Below are positions 11,466 through 22,296 of a DNA stretch of 64,000 nt, piece by piece (the first letter of the stretch is position 1; each line of letters starts with the position of its first letter). This stretch comes from Coleophoma eucalyptorum (Eukaryota; Ascomycota; Leotiomycetes; Helotiales; Dermateaceae), in assembly GCA_026120035.1 (NCBI GenBank), contig JALRME010000002.1, positions 806,001-870,000 of the forward strand. The letters run 5' to 3'. The notes under the pieces are model-generated. The model ran no database searches, was not told the DNA's origin, and saw only the letters and a program-made list of their open reading frames with translations. A program made the translations under genes and the position numbers.

Positions 11466-12225
11466 GGATGGAAAAATGCTTTCAAAGGCACACTTTCAGC
11501 TCCATTGCCTTTGTTCAACCGTGCTCACCTATATCCCTCTGGGGAGTTCTTTCCTTTCACTATTCCGAATAGCTTGGAGCTTAAATCGTGTTTGGAGTTC
11601 TGGTCAAGTTTCAGGCTGGCGTTTTGTTCGTCCTTGTTTTTACGGGTATTGATATCATGTACCTCTATTCACCATATGGATGATTCACGGGAGATAAAAA
11701 TAAAAAAGTGAAAAGCGGTTGGAAGATCCCAAAAAGAGAAGAGCCGGGGGCTGGAGGACAAGCAAGTCTGGAAAGATGCGGGGAGACGACGCGGAAGAGA
11801 TCTATATATAACCCTATTCTGAAACGTATAAAACCTTGTAACCACATAGCTCTCCTAATATTCACAAATGTTTTAATCATTGCCAACCTACCCACCTACC
11901 ATAACAAATTAGTGCGCGTTTTTTGAGCCGTATATCATGTGTGCTCATTCTAACCAAGGCCTCTTCACCACTGCTTGTACTTTACATACCCATCTTATAG
12001 AATATAAGCATCTGAACCCTCGAATTTTGGGAAATTAACCAAAGCCACACATACTATTACACGGCTTGCCAAAGTGATGAAGTAACTTATCTACAGATCT
12101 CCTATCCATAGTAACGCACCAACTCCTATACCATAATTACAACATTAATCATTACCAAATTATGTGCGTATCCCATACTCCAGTTCGTGAATATATTCAC
12201 GTGAATCTTCATGACCAATTCCTCA
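11466..12225. other. Intergenic between convergent genes
   Basis: 3' flanks of the membrane protein (plus) and the first F-box gene (minus). AT-rich, with a palindrome at 12186-12206 close to the F-box stop codon. No gene seen. Confidence 0.6.
12186..12206. promoter_or_regulatory. Overlapping palindromes containing CACGTG
   Basis: CGTGAATATATTCACG (12186-12201) is a perfect 16-bp palindrome. It overlaps a second perfect palindrome, ATTCACGTGAAT (12195-12206). It lies 20-40 bp past the F-box gene stop, so it could act as an RNA hairpin or a factor site; neither is proven. Confidence 0.4.
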
Positions 12226-14516
12226 TCAAAAGAATTTCTCTAGGCCTATCTCCCTCCATCGCCCTCTTTCAGTATGCCACCACTTCTCCTTGCCCATATT
12301 TCTTCCTTTCGCACTCGCGCCGCTTTTCTCCACATCCAGATTCCAATTGCCTGTACAGCCATCTCTCATTGTCACCTCCTCACCTCCATCGAAGAGGGTG
12401 CTCATTCGCACAATCGCCTCATCCATACCCTCTATATCAGGTTTCAAGCTATACGAGATCTTGCTTTGAACCTGGCCTATAAAGCTACCGACTGCAAAGC
12501 GCTCGGCGAATTGGTTGTCTTCGTCCCAAACTATGATGTGGAATTGTGGGTGTTTGTCCGCACCTTCAATCCGTGATTGAGCTTGTCGCCGCGCTTGAGC
12601 AAGAGAGCGACCGCCGGAGCTGGAAAGAGTTTCTTCTTCTTTATCGTTGAAAGAGAAGACGGACTTCGTGGGTGATGTTACATATGCGGGACTTGGCGGG
12701 ACGGAAAAGGATGCTTGCGAGTTATTCGAGCTACCGAAGAAGCTGCCTTTGGTTGGTGATGGGGAGGGCAAGTTAGGTAGACTTTGGGAAGAGGATAAGT
12801 GTTGGTGGATGTTTCGATAACGGTCACCTGGTAGTTCGATTTTGTCGCGTGGTTTGCAGAGAGCTTGAAAACTGCCATTGTAATCTGCCGGAGTTCGTAA
12901 CGTTTTCAATGACGGGAAACCGTTAAATTGTATAGATTTTGAGAGGATATCCGTGGCCTGTTCTGATAAAGGATTCGTAATCTCCCAATGTAAGCTCTGT
13001 AAGGTTGACGATGCAAGATACGGATGCATAAAGATTTCTTCACCATAGGGTAGAGTCGGAGCTGGTGCTTGTGAAATGGTGAAAGTAGTCAATGAAGCCA
13101 GGCGTGAGAATAAGCGAGCTAGAGCGGGTAAGGATAAAACAGGAATCGAGATCAGAGTGAGGCTGGTCAGGGTATTGCTGGTTGGTAAAGAGGCGTATGT
13201 CGACAGACCACTGGCGCTAACACCAGGAACAGAGTCTAGACGGAGAGAATTGAGTGGAGGTAGAGAAAGAAGGGTATCATCAGTAAATGCAGGCGCTGGA
13301 AAGGAAGAAACATTAAGATTTTGTAGTGAAGGAAGGGATGCAAAGATGTCGGTGAGTAGTGCTGAATCCAATGTTCCGCCCGGGTTACAATGAAGAAACA
13401 AGGTCTGGAGATTGTCCCAATTGCTGTTGTAGTCAAGAAATTCGATACACTGCTCTGGAAGTAATGGACCTGGTATTAATGTCGGGTACAGGTTCTGAGA
13501 ATCTTCGGAGAGGGTATATCGATGTTGTCGTTGAAATGGACTGGGATCTATAACCCACACATGCTCGAGTAGCTTCGTTCTCGTTGAGATGGCGTGGACA
13601 AGGCGGGAGAATTCATGCGTGTATGATGGATAAAAGCCCGGAAGTCGCTCGAGATTCGGACAGCTCATTATCACAGATGCCACAAGATCCAAATAGTCAT
13701 CTCGCTCCTTTTTGGTCTTAGCTGTTTCTGGCATGGATGGAACCTTCAAGGATTTGACGCAGTCTGCAAGATCTGGTTGATCTCGGATAGTACGTCTGAG
13801 TAATGTGAGCCTGGTGCCGTATCTCATCTTGAACTTTTTCTTCGTGTGTATGACTGAATCACAACCAATAAGTTGTATATTCTCGTATCTGGAAGAGGTT
13901 AGCAAGAGTTACTATAGCCCTATACCAACCCTCAAGTTTCTCAAACATTCACTCACAGGATACTGCGCGTAGCTCTCCACCATTTCTTGCAGCTGAGGGC
14001 TAGGTTACAACAATCCCTCATCCAGCAAGTCGCACAACTCAAGCTTCCTGTCTCAAGATGAGATTTTCGTAATTCCTGCAGGATAACCAACAAGATCTCT
14101 TTTGGTAACTTCTTGAAACCCTCGCCGGGGGTACCCTTTCTCACATATCTGACGCCAGCACGTTCACCACCTATCTTGGCTACTGCACCTTTCTGAGGGC
14201 CCAGTCGCGAGGGCGTTGGCGGTAGTGAGGTACTTTCGAATTTGAGGCCATTCTTCGCACTCATAGGCATTGGCGCCATAGGGCTACGTGTTAGGCTTCC
14301 ATTGCCATGAGCATATACCGGTATGGGACCTTTTCGGGCCAGAGTTGAGTGACTAGAAGTCTGTGATTCCAGACTTGTTCGACCAGTCTCAAATGAGTCC
14401 ACACTGCTTATGATGCTTAAAGGGCTTTTCGCTCGACTCTCATAACTGTATCGTCCACTAGACGTGCTTCCTGCAGAGCCTGGTCGGGCAACGGGGCGTG
14501 GACGAGGTGATTGCAT
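12226..14516 (-). CDS. F-box protein with leucine-rich region
   Basis: Probable substrate adaptor of an SCF ubiquitin ligase. Exons 14516-13957 and 13888-12226 (intron GTGAGT...TTCCAG, 68 bp) give 740 residues. Residues 1-130 are Ser/Pro-rich and basic. The F-box is at about 133-187: FKKLPKEILLVILQELRK, then a Cys-containing stretch and LALSCKKWWRATRSILYENI. The central part has leucine-rich-repeat-like spacing (LFLHCNPGG, LPSLQNLNVSSF, LPPLNSLRLDSVPG, LTSLTLISIP). A Ser-rich disordered segment follows, then a charged C-terminal domain (FHIIVWDEDNQFAERFAVGS). I started at the first in-frame ATG (14516); the open frame continues to about 14666 without another ATG, and a possible acceptor (TTTACAG) at about 14582 leaves room for an upstream exon. 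Target unknown. Confidence 0.8.
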
Positions 14517-17049
14517 TGCTGACGCCCAGCGTCCAAGGTTTGGGAGTGACGTGTGTGAGTTTTCGAGAGATCGCGGACCTGTAAATATTAAATAAAACGA
14601 AGTCTTTGGGTTCGAGTATGTATTCTGGTTGCTACTGGGCTTGCGAATGAAGAGTAACAGAGACACGCGAGCTCAGCTATCTCTTGTAAGTGAGGACCCT
14701 GAAAGCTCGGTTCCCAGTCAACCGCTAGAGTAATATAGAGGGGCTGGACAATCAGTGTATAGACACTGAGTTGAAAACTCGTCGGTGGTCGTTCTTTCTT
14801 TGCAGTTGCTCTTCACGGCAAGTATCCGTAAAGAAGAATATAGGTAAAGAGAAGTTGAAAAGTGCTAGAGGCGGAAACAACATTGTGTTAGCGGAATGGT
14901 TGCCAAGTCGCACTGCTAGATAGGTAGTAAGCCGGATACAAAACCCAGTAGAAGAGACGGCGGTTCGCAATTCGCTGGTGATGCGCAGCTTCGCAAGCTG
15001 CCCTTGCACCTGTTGACGCCTCAAGACGCCATGATCTTCACCTTTCAGAGCGATGCGCGTGGAAACGAAATTACGCGGAACCCACCAGAGCGCTTTGGGC
15101 GTTGTGCCCTTTTTCCCTGGAAAGCCCCGACGCATCAAGTGAGGTGATTGCTGGCATCATCTGCTTTGCTTCGGAGCTTCCCCTGAAGAGGCTCTGGAAG
15201 AGGGCTTTGGTGGACCCCTTACTTTCCATTTTATACACCACATGAAGGGGAGGAGAGGGGAGGAAGAGGAGGAAGAGGATGAAGACGAGGAGGCGAAGGA
15301 CAGAGGTGAGAAGCGAGCCAACAACCCCCCAGTAATCCCTCGCCTCAGCATGCCCAACCTCCTCACTCATCCCCTGCTAATGTAGGTACGGTGCACATAC
15401 AGATCATGTACTGGACGTACCTGGCATGCTTCGTGTTGCCTCTGTTGATCCTCACTCGTCATTACAGTAGATTTGTTATCGGAGCAGTGGATTGAGGGGT
15501 ATCGCGTCTGGCAAGTCAAAATCCAAAATCCAAAAAGAGACGGCGTTGCTCTAACCCTCGCTTTCCATGGAAGCCCTACTTGCCTCAAAATCTATTGGGT
15601 ATATATGCCAGAGTAAGAGGCCGTCGTACGACCTATTCGTTAAACGCCAGACTAAGAGAAGTGAGGGCCGGAATTAGAATAGGAGGCCTGACGACCAATC
15701 CCTTTTAGAATTCTGTAGGAGGTCAGCTTACCGGACTTTCCACGCTCACTCTACTGTACGGGTAAAATCATTTAACGTGATCTGTCTAATATGCTCAATA
15801 CGAGAACATGCATCTACGCGAGAGAGAGAGAGACGGAGTACGAAAAAGTTAGCAACAACCCTCCACCTGGCAAGATTGAATCTGCACGTCTTTTCAATAA
15901 TTAAATCATCTGAGATGCACCATCGCTTTTTCTTTTCTTACTACTGTGCAGGACCTATTCTTATCTTCCGCCGCAAAGCGCCTCAGATCAGTCTAGCCTC
16001 ACTCTGAGCAAGCTCAGCTCAATTCAGCCCCAGCCCCAGCCCAAGCCCAGATACAGCGGCTCATCTCATCCCATCTCATCCCATCTCAACTCATCCCATC
16101 TCACTCCCATCTCACTCCCATCTCACCCCCATCTCATCCTTCAGCCCTCCTATATACCATGCACGAAAGAAGAAAAAGAGGCGAGGCAGAAGGTGATGAA
16201 TGGTGGGAAGCCTCATCGCCAAAAGTGTAATCCAATTTCAGCATCATATGTTTTATTCCCTACGACAGCAGACTTTCGTTCCTCATCAGATACTAGCTGT
16301 CCCGGCAAGGTACAATGTTGTAAGTATGCAGTAACCCTACGAGTTAGGTTGGTAGCCTGATCCTTAGATCGCACTTAGCAGGCAGGTACCATGTAACCTC
16401 AAGCGAGCTATTTCTCCGAATGTCAGATGAGGTAAGAAATCGAAAGACACTGTCCCCAAAGGCGGTCTGTCGATGGCCACAGGTATAAAGTACCGGTCTG
16501 GTCGCAGCTGAACTGAGTGGGAAGTCTGAGATTTGAACTACCAAGTCGACCTGAGAAACTGACTATTCTATCAACTTGACCCTGGAGGTTTCGGTAAGAG
16601 ATAATTGCCCATCATTGCTGGCACGGATTTTACCGTCAGATATATAACAAGGAGAAGCAGCAAGGCTCACCATTGCTCTTATCTGCCCCTACGTATTTAT
16701 AGAGCCGCAAGGTCGCACATGCTCTGGGGTGAGTACCGTCATACGAGAGAGACCGAAGAGATTGCGTTCATCCGATCAACCTTTAGCTTGTTTGATTCAG
16801 TTGGCTGGCGCAACCTGAACGCATGTTCTCGCAAATTTCAATCCCCAGGCTTGACTAGCAATAAGCAAAGTCTGATTGGATTTCTATGAGCACTGTAAGA
16901 TATGCCTATTGTCCCTTAAACCTAAATCATAGTGGTATCAATCCCATTTGCTCCCCTTGTTCGCCCAAGAAATCGTTAAGCATTGCAAAAAATGCACATC
17001 TGGTCAAGCCCAAACAGTATCTTCTCAACTCACACAAAGCATAATCTCA
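14517..17049. other. Intergenic, about 2.5 kb, with simple repeats
   Basis: Between two minus-strand F-box genes. Contains purine/pyrimidine strand asymmetry (15240-15300, GAGGA-rich) and a CATCTCATCC repeat at 16061-16138. No supportable gene. Confidence 0.55.
16061..16138. repeat. CATCTCATCC-type tandem repeat
   Basis: About seven imperfect units of 10-12 bases (CATCTCATCC, CATCTCACTCC, CATCTCACCCC). Preceded by a CAGCCC repeat at about 16025-16050. Confidence 0.8.
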
Positions 17050-19026
17050 TCATGGCCCTATAGCTGAGGCAGCTGGCCCACCCATTGCATCTCGTGCAAG
17101 TGCATGTGTCCTCTCTATCTCCTCCGTCAAAAGGGCCATTCCACGATCGGCGACGGTGATGATTTTCTGAAGCTCTTTCAATGCCTGCTCATTGTGATTC
17201 GTGAACCAACCATCAATGCATCTCTTGAAGTGACTCGTCACATTTCTATACCGTTGATAGGTTTCTGCATCGTAGTCAATCTTAGTCCGGATTTTATGGA
17301 CCCGGTGCGGTCCGGTGCGACGAGCGCGTAGCACAGAGTGACTGGACTCGTCCCGTGTTGTATCCCCCATTGATACAGGCATGGCAGATGATGTGGTTCC
17401 AGTCATGTCAGCATCTACCAATGGATAAATTGCAACATCGCCCATAGCGGGCGAAGTTACTTCTGCTGTCTGTCCAGCCGTGTCCATCATATCAATATCA
17501 AGCCCAAACACAGCCTCAACAAACCTTTGGTCAAACGAGCGGTCCAACTTTTTGGGATCATCGAGGTCATAGTTTGGAAACGCCGATGTCTTGTCAGGAT
17601 CGAAATCATCATATCCAAGTCCTGTAGCTCTAAGCACTTCTAAGTTGAGCCCTTCCATATTACGGAAGTTATCTGCAAGCCAGATACAGCGATCGGGTTT
17701 TTGGACTGTGGAACCGTGTCCAATCCATAATGAAGTCCGCTCACGATCAGATGATCCAAAAACCTTAAGATAAACCTCGTTGAGGTATAGTTCCTTGAGT
17801 GAATACTGAACACTTTCGATGAGACTTTCCAGAGCTAAGGGGTCAATGTCGACACGTTTCAGCTCTAAGCATCGTAGATTATCCCAGCGAAGCCTTTCGC
17901 TAGATATATCATACGGAAACGATCTCATCATCCACTCATTGAAAGTCACTGACGGATGATGGAGCCTTGTCTTGCCGTCTCTTTTGACATTCCATCCAAT
18001 CACGCACAAAGTCTCCAATTTCGTAGCTCGTCTGATAAGATACCATAGATGCGTCACAAACCGTGTCATACCAGCAGTTCTCCCTTCTTGTCTCTTGATG
18101 GACAGTACTAGATGTTTCAGGGCACTGAAGACAAACACTGCATTCTGAAGGTCGTTTGGATTGTGGGCAATTGTGTTTATTGTTGTATCGCTGACGTGAT
18201 CCAACACAAGCGTCTCGATCCGACTGTATTCCGACGGACGCTGAGTTACAGCTGCTAGAGTATTGGCAAGTAGCAAAGTTGCAGTTTGGCTTGCAAGCCC
18301 GACAACCTGGAAAGGGAGGTTGACCTTCAGCCGTGTCATATGGGGTGTGGATTGTAACACAACATCAGTGACCCGCTTGAAATCGGTTTCATCAAATGTG
18401 TTTTCGTTCATGCAGTATTTTCGAAGCGAGTTGAGAAGGGTGGTCATCTCAGGGACTTTGCCAATGATACCCTGAAATATTTGTGAGAGCCGATTGATCT
18501 CCTCTGAAATTGCAAATCAGTATAACTCGTTTGCGAGGAGTACAAATTCCATGCATGTGCTTTTGGGTATAAACATGAGATGCATACCGTCGTCTCTAAT
18601 GACCATCATATCGATATATAGGGCACTACAGAGGTCACCAACTCGGGCAACTGCTGTAGGATCCAGAGCGGTTTTGTCGCGGGCAAAGCGGGAGAATTCC
18701 AATTGCATCGTCTTGAAGATGTAGGGTCGAAGAGCTCGATCAAAGGCCTTGCAGACCAGACGCAGAGGCAATACCGTATTCTTCTCCGATCGGCACATGC
18801 GTATATCCCACATCAGAATCATCTCTAGCATTTCGGTGGGGAGGGTCTCCATGCCAGCCATTGCACCTCCGCGGGGTGGCAGTCGTCGTCCAGACCTAAG
18901 AGTGATGGCAGCAGGAGGGTGCGAAGACATGTACGTCCTGCTGATGGAATGGGATGGGAACGAGTAGACAGGTGGAAAGACTCTTTGAGGATAGTCAAAC
19001 TCCATTTCATGCAAACGAGGAGCCAT
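17050..19026 (-). CDS. F-box protein, second copy type
   Basis: F-box family protein, 630 residues from exons 19026-18588 and 18503-17050. The intron (donor GTATGC, acceptor ATTTCAG, 84 bp) joins VIRDD to EEINRLSQIF in phase 1. The F-box-like block begins METLPTEMLEMILMWDIRM and continues LPLRLVCKAFDRALRPYIF, the usual fungal pattern of leucine-rich F-box then a conserved Cys-Lys-x-Phe. The remainder (for example MTRLKVNLPFQVVG, RIETLVLDHV, LRCLELKRVDIDPLALESL, LKELYLNEVYLKVF) has LRR-like strands. The C-terminus has an extended acidic/polar segment and a final helix rich in Ala. The ATG at 19026 is chosen; the ATG before METLPTE would also retain the domain. It is not an obvious duplicate of the neighbouring F-box gene. 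Substrate unknown. Confidence 0.75.
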
Positions 19027-19760
19027 GATGATGGCCCAGGCCCAGGTTTGATGGTCGTGCGATAAGAGATAGATTGATCCACCCACTATGCTGTTTTGGA
19101 TCGTTTATGGAGCGGAAGCTAAGAAATGCCGCTCCGTGTTTCGGTCACTGGGCGAGGGCGGTGAGATCCTTGCATTATCTCTGCGAGAGCTACTACTATG
19201 CTACTAACAGTACCTATAGATATGCTACGATGGCATGGTGTGCTATGATGCGCTATGATGTGAGATTGGATGGTCATATTTGAGACGTAAGTTGAGGATG
19301 GGCGAAGGGAAGGAGACAAGTTGATAGATCACCCTACCGTTGCAATACTCATGGTTAACTGGATCAATGTTGTGCCACCTTTCATTCTCTTTGCGAACAG
19401 CGTCAGCTGCCAAAAGGTCGATGGTGCTGCGGGAGTGTGTTCTGTTTTCTTCCTTTCTTCCTGCTATCTCGGAGTGAAACGAGCCGGAGCCTAAAAACGG
19501 GAGAGATTGGACGAGTGTTGGAATGGTTGGTTGATTGGCGTCTTATCCTCCTTTCTCTCACTCGGCGGTCTGAAACAATCCCAGAATTGAAAAGAGCAGC
19601 GCCCACGTTCTGGTGGTGGTGGAGAACAAACTAGAAAGATTGTGTTCGTCGTTTCGTCTCTTCTTATTCTTGCGCTCAGGCCGTAACGTCACCGAATATG
19701 CCCAACAGATATTTTACTGCACGTATCTGCACACGGATATGAAAGATTTAATAGCCAGAG

Positions 19761-19772
19761 ATTCACGTGAAT
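19761..19772. promoter_or_regulatory. Perfect palindrome ATTCACGTGAAT
   Basis: Twelve-base palindrome centred on CACGTG, about 735 bp upstream of the F-box start. Identical to the one at 12195-12206. Confidence 0.35.
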
Positions 19773-21756
19773 GTTGAATAGAGGGGGGCGGCTCGGAATC
19801 TCTATTATGCAACCAGTGGGGACGAATGGTAGCTGTGATCGGCATGGTTGGATCTATTCTTGCAGCTGAAAGAGGCTGACACAGCGACTGACACAGCAAC
19901 TGACAAAAGCGTCCTAATGTATGGTTGATCTTCCAAGCTCACAGCAGTACGGCTTGTCGATTCTCATGATGAGAGCCTTGTCCAGTAAGCTGTATCAAAG
20001 GAGGTGTTGTTTGCGTGTGGGGTCCAGGATGCTGCATCCTGCAAGCCCTGGCTGGCTGCATGCGCTGCCGGCCTCACTCAGTATTCGCTGGAGACAAGGT
20101 GGGGTGTCGTACCACAACGAGCATGTGTTTGAGGCTTAAGGTGTGATGCAGTTTGAGAGTGGAACAACATGGCGCCTCGAAGCTCACGGCTTCCTGATCT
20201 CTCGAGATCGGAATCTCGCCAGTGACAGACGGTTCAGATGGACAATCAGCGTGGAGCGAGGAAGGAGTGGAAACAGTGGATGGAAGGATCTCCAAATGAT
20301 GATGGCCATGACCCCACCACGGGATTCCTGATGGTCGGTTTGGAAGTTGAAATTAAGTGAGCAATTAATCCTCCGACAAGCCCGAGAAGTCCGACAGGCA
20401 AAAGGTGTTCTTGTGCAGCAGGTCCTGGTCCTCCATAGCATGGGTGTTGCAGCGATAGGGGATTACTGTACTTTTTTACTGTTGCTAGAGGTGGGCGCGG
20501 GAATAGGAGGGGGCTGGTGCTGCAGGAGATATGGAGCGGCAAAGAGGACCAAACAGTAGTTGGAGATGGCTCCTTTGGGATGACAATAAGCAGCTGAGCA
20601 GCATCATCAGCTCGCTTACAGCGGTGAAGATGGATACGTAGTGTTGTGACTCCACGCAGCAATTCCCGTGCAGAATACCGGTACAAGGCAGGGCAGATGA
20701 ATGCGGTAGGCACGGTTTTCGTACAATAGAATACGGCAAGGAAGGAATGAGGAAGGTGGGGATCAAGCATCACGGTCGCAAGAGGGCCTTCAATAATACC
20801 GTAATGAACTCGAGACAGCACGTAGCTACGGGACAGGCTCGAGGAAATCACAGCAGGCAGAATACCTTGCACGAGTAATATAAGCTTCATCCTTCCCTCG
20901 TGGATAAAGATAGCACTACTCGCCACTGACTTGAGGGACTTCTCAGGTCAGGTAAGGCAAGACGGTAAGGTCGGTAGGGTAGGTCCCTTAAGGCAAGGTA
21001 GAGCAGTAGGCTGATTTTGTGCCGGACAATCCACACCAGCGTGCGCTATCACGAGAGGTTAGCACTGTAAGTAGGTTGGTCGGTCGGTTGGTAGGGTAGT
21101 GGCTGCGGCGATTGGGCGTCTTGCATTGGCCTCTTCGGCGCCTCATTGCGCGTTGCAATTGATTTTCCCTGCAGGAAACTACCACTATCACCTACCACCA
21201 CCTAAGGAACTGTCCGAACGGGCGATGAAGGCGGACGGACGCCTCAGCAAGAGACCAGAAAGCAGAGACGAGAGAGGACAGACGAGAGAGGACCGACGAA
21301 AGAAAGATGAGAGCCAAGAAGAAAAGAGCAATCTCATCAAAGAACAATGCATGCAGCTTCGAATCCAAAGTAGAGGAGGATCCTGTAGCACTGTCGTGTA
21401 CCGCAGTAGTAAGATTTTGCACGGACGATGACTTTGATTGCAGTAGTGCCTATCCTATGTCCGGAATTCCCTAGGTCGGTCGGAAGGTATAGATGGCAGT
21501 AGTATGGTTCATCAGGCACGAGGTATCAGTGGTATTCCCACCATGCCGTGTACTGTTCCTACGGGTCTCTGACGAATCTTTGACCTAATCACTAGTGATG
21601 CCGCTCCACTTTGTTCCTAGCGAACTTCCAGTTCCAAGGTTTCAACGGAGTCCCTCCTGCCCATCGTATTCACAATTACAGTCCTGACGCCGGTGCTTTG
21701 TTACCGTTTCCTGTACGAAGGTGAAGTACACTGCACTGGAGTGACTGCCTGTCCGA

Positions 21757-21790
21757 GCCTTGCCTTGCCTTGCCTTTGCCTTGCCTTACC
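21757..21790. repeat. CCTTG pentanucleotide repeat
   Basis: GCCTT units in tandem with one-base variation; part of the pyrimidine-rich upstream region of the DUF1765 gene. Confidence 0.75.
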
Positions 21791-22296
21791 TCACTTTTTC
21801 CCTCCCTCGCGCATCTTGGCTCCATCCTCCATGCTCCTCCATACTCCATACACATTTCCCTTCTCTCCAGCTGCATTCTCTTTCTTGTTTCCGTCACCCC
21901 CTCTACATTCGTTGTGCGTCGCCCATCACATCAGTTCCGTCCTGTTGCACTGCTCAGAGAAGAGACTCTCCATCCCAATCGAACGACTTGCGACCATCCT
22001 TACCCCCGTATCTCGTCTGCCGCCTATCTTAATCTCTAGTAATAACGATCGTTTACGGGCATTTGAAACATCCAGCGAGCACCATTCCTTGCTTTCTGGA
22101 CCCTTCAACCACATACCAACAGTACAGCTCCCAGCATTTGGTGTCAATTTCTCAGCCTCAAGTTAACTCTGCCGGCCAGAGATCACCATTTTGTTGCTGC
22201 TGCCTCCTTTTCGTCTGCGTCCTCTTCCACTCGCTTTGCTCTGCTTGAAATGTTTTCTTAGTTCTACACACGCTCCTGCAGTCCTACCTGCTCTCC

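Larger units (their letters stand above)
19027..22296. other. Divergent intergenic region, about 3.3 kb
   Basis: Holds the upstream regions of the second F-box gene (minus) and the DUF1765 gene (plus). Contains ATTCACGTGAAT at 19761-19772, GAGA-rich direct repeats near 21265-21310, a CCTTG repeat at 21757-21790, and a pyrimidine-rich leader from about 21780 to 22290. A 214-codon open frame on the minus strand (about 20890-20246) has no recognisable feature and I do not call it. Confidence 0.5.

Noticed and set aside
14752..15138. 128-codon minus-strand frame
   Set aside because: No conserved pattern, and close overlapping frames of equal quality.
16340..16560. Possible tRNA-like sequence (GATTTGAACTACCA near 16530)
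   Set aside because: The T-arm-like block is imperfect, and no matching acceptor stem or anticodon arm could be paired around it.
20246..20890. 214-codon ATG-started frame on the minus strand
   Set aside because: No domain, no splice structure, irregular composition with many Pro/Ser/His, and overlapping frames of similar length; most likely chance.
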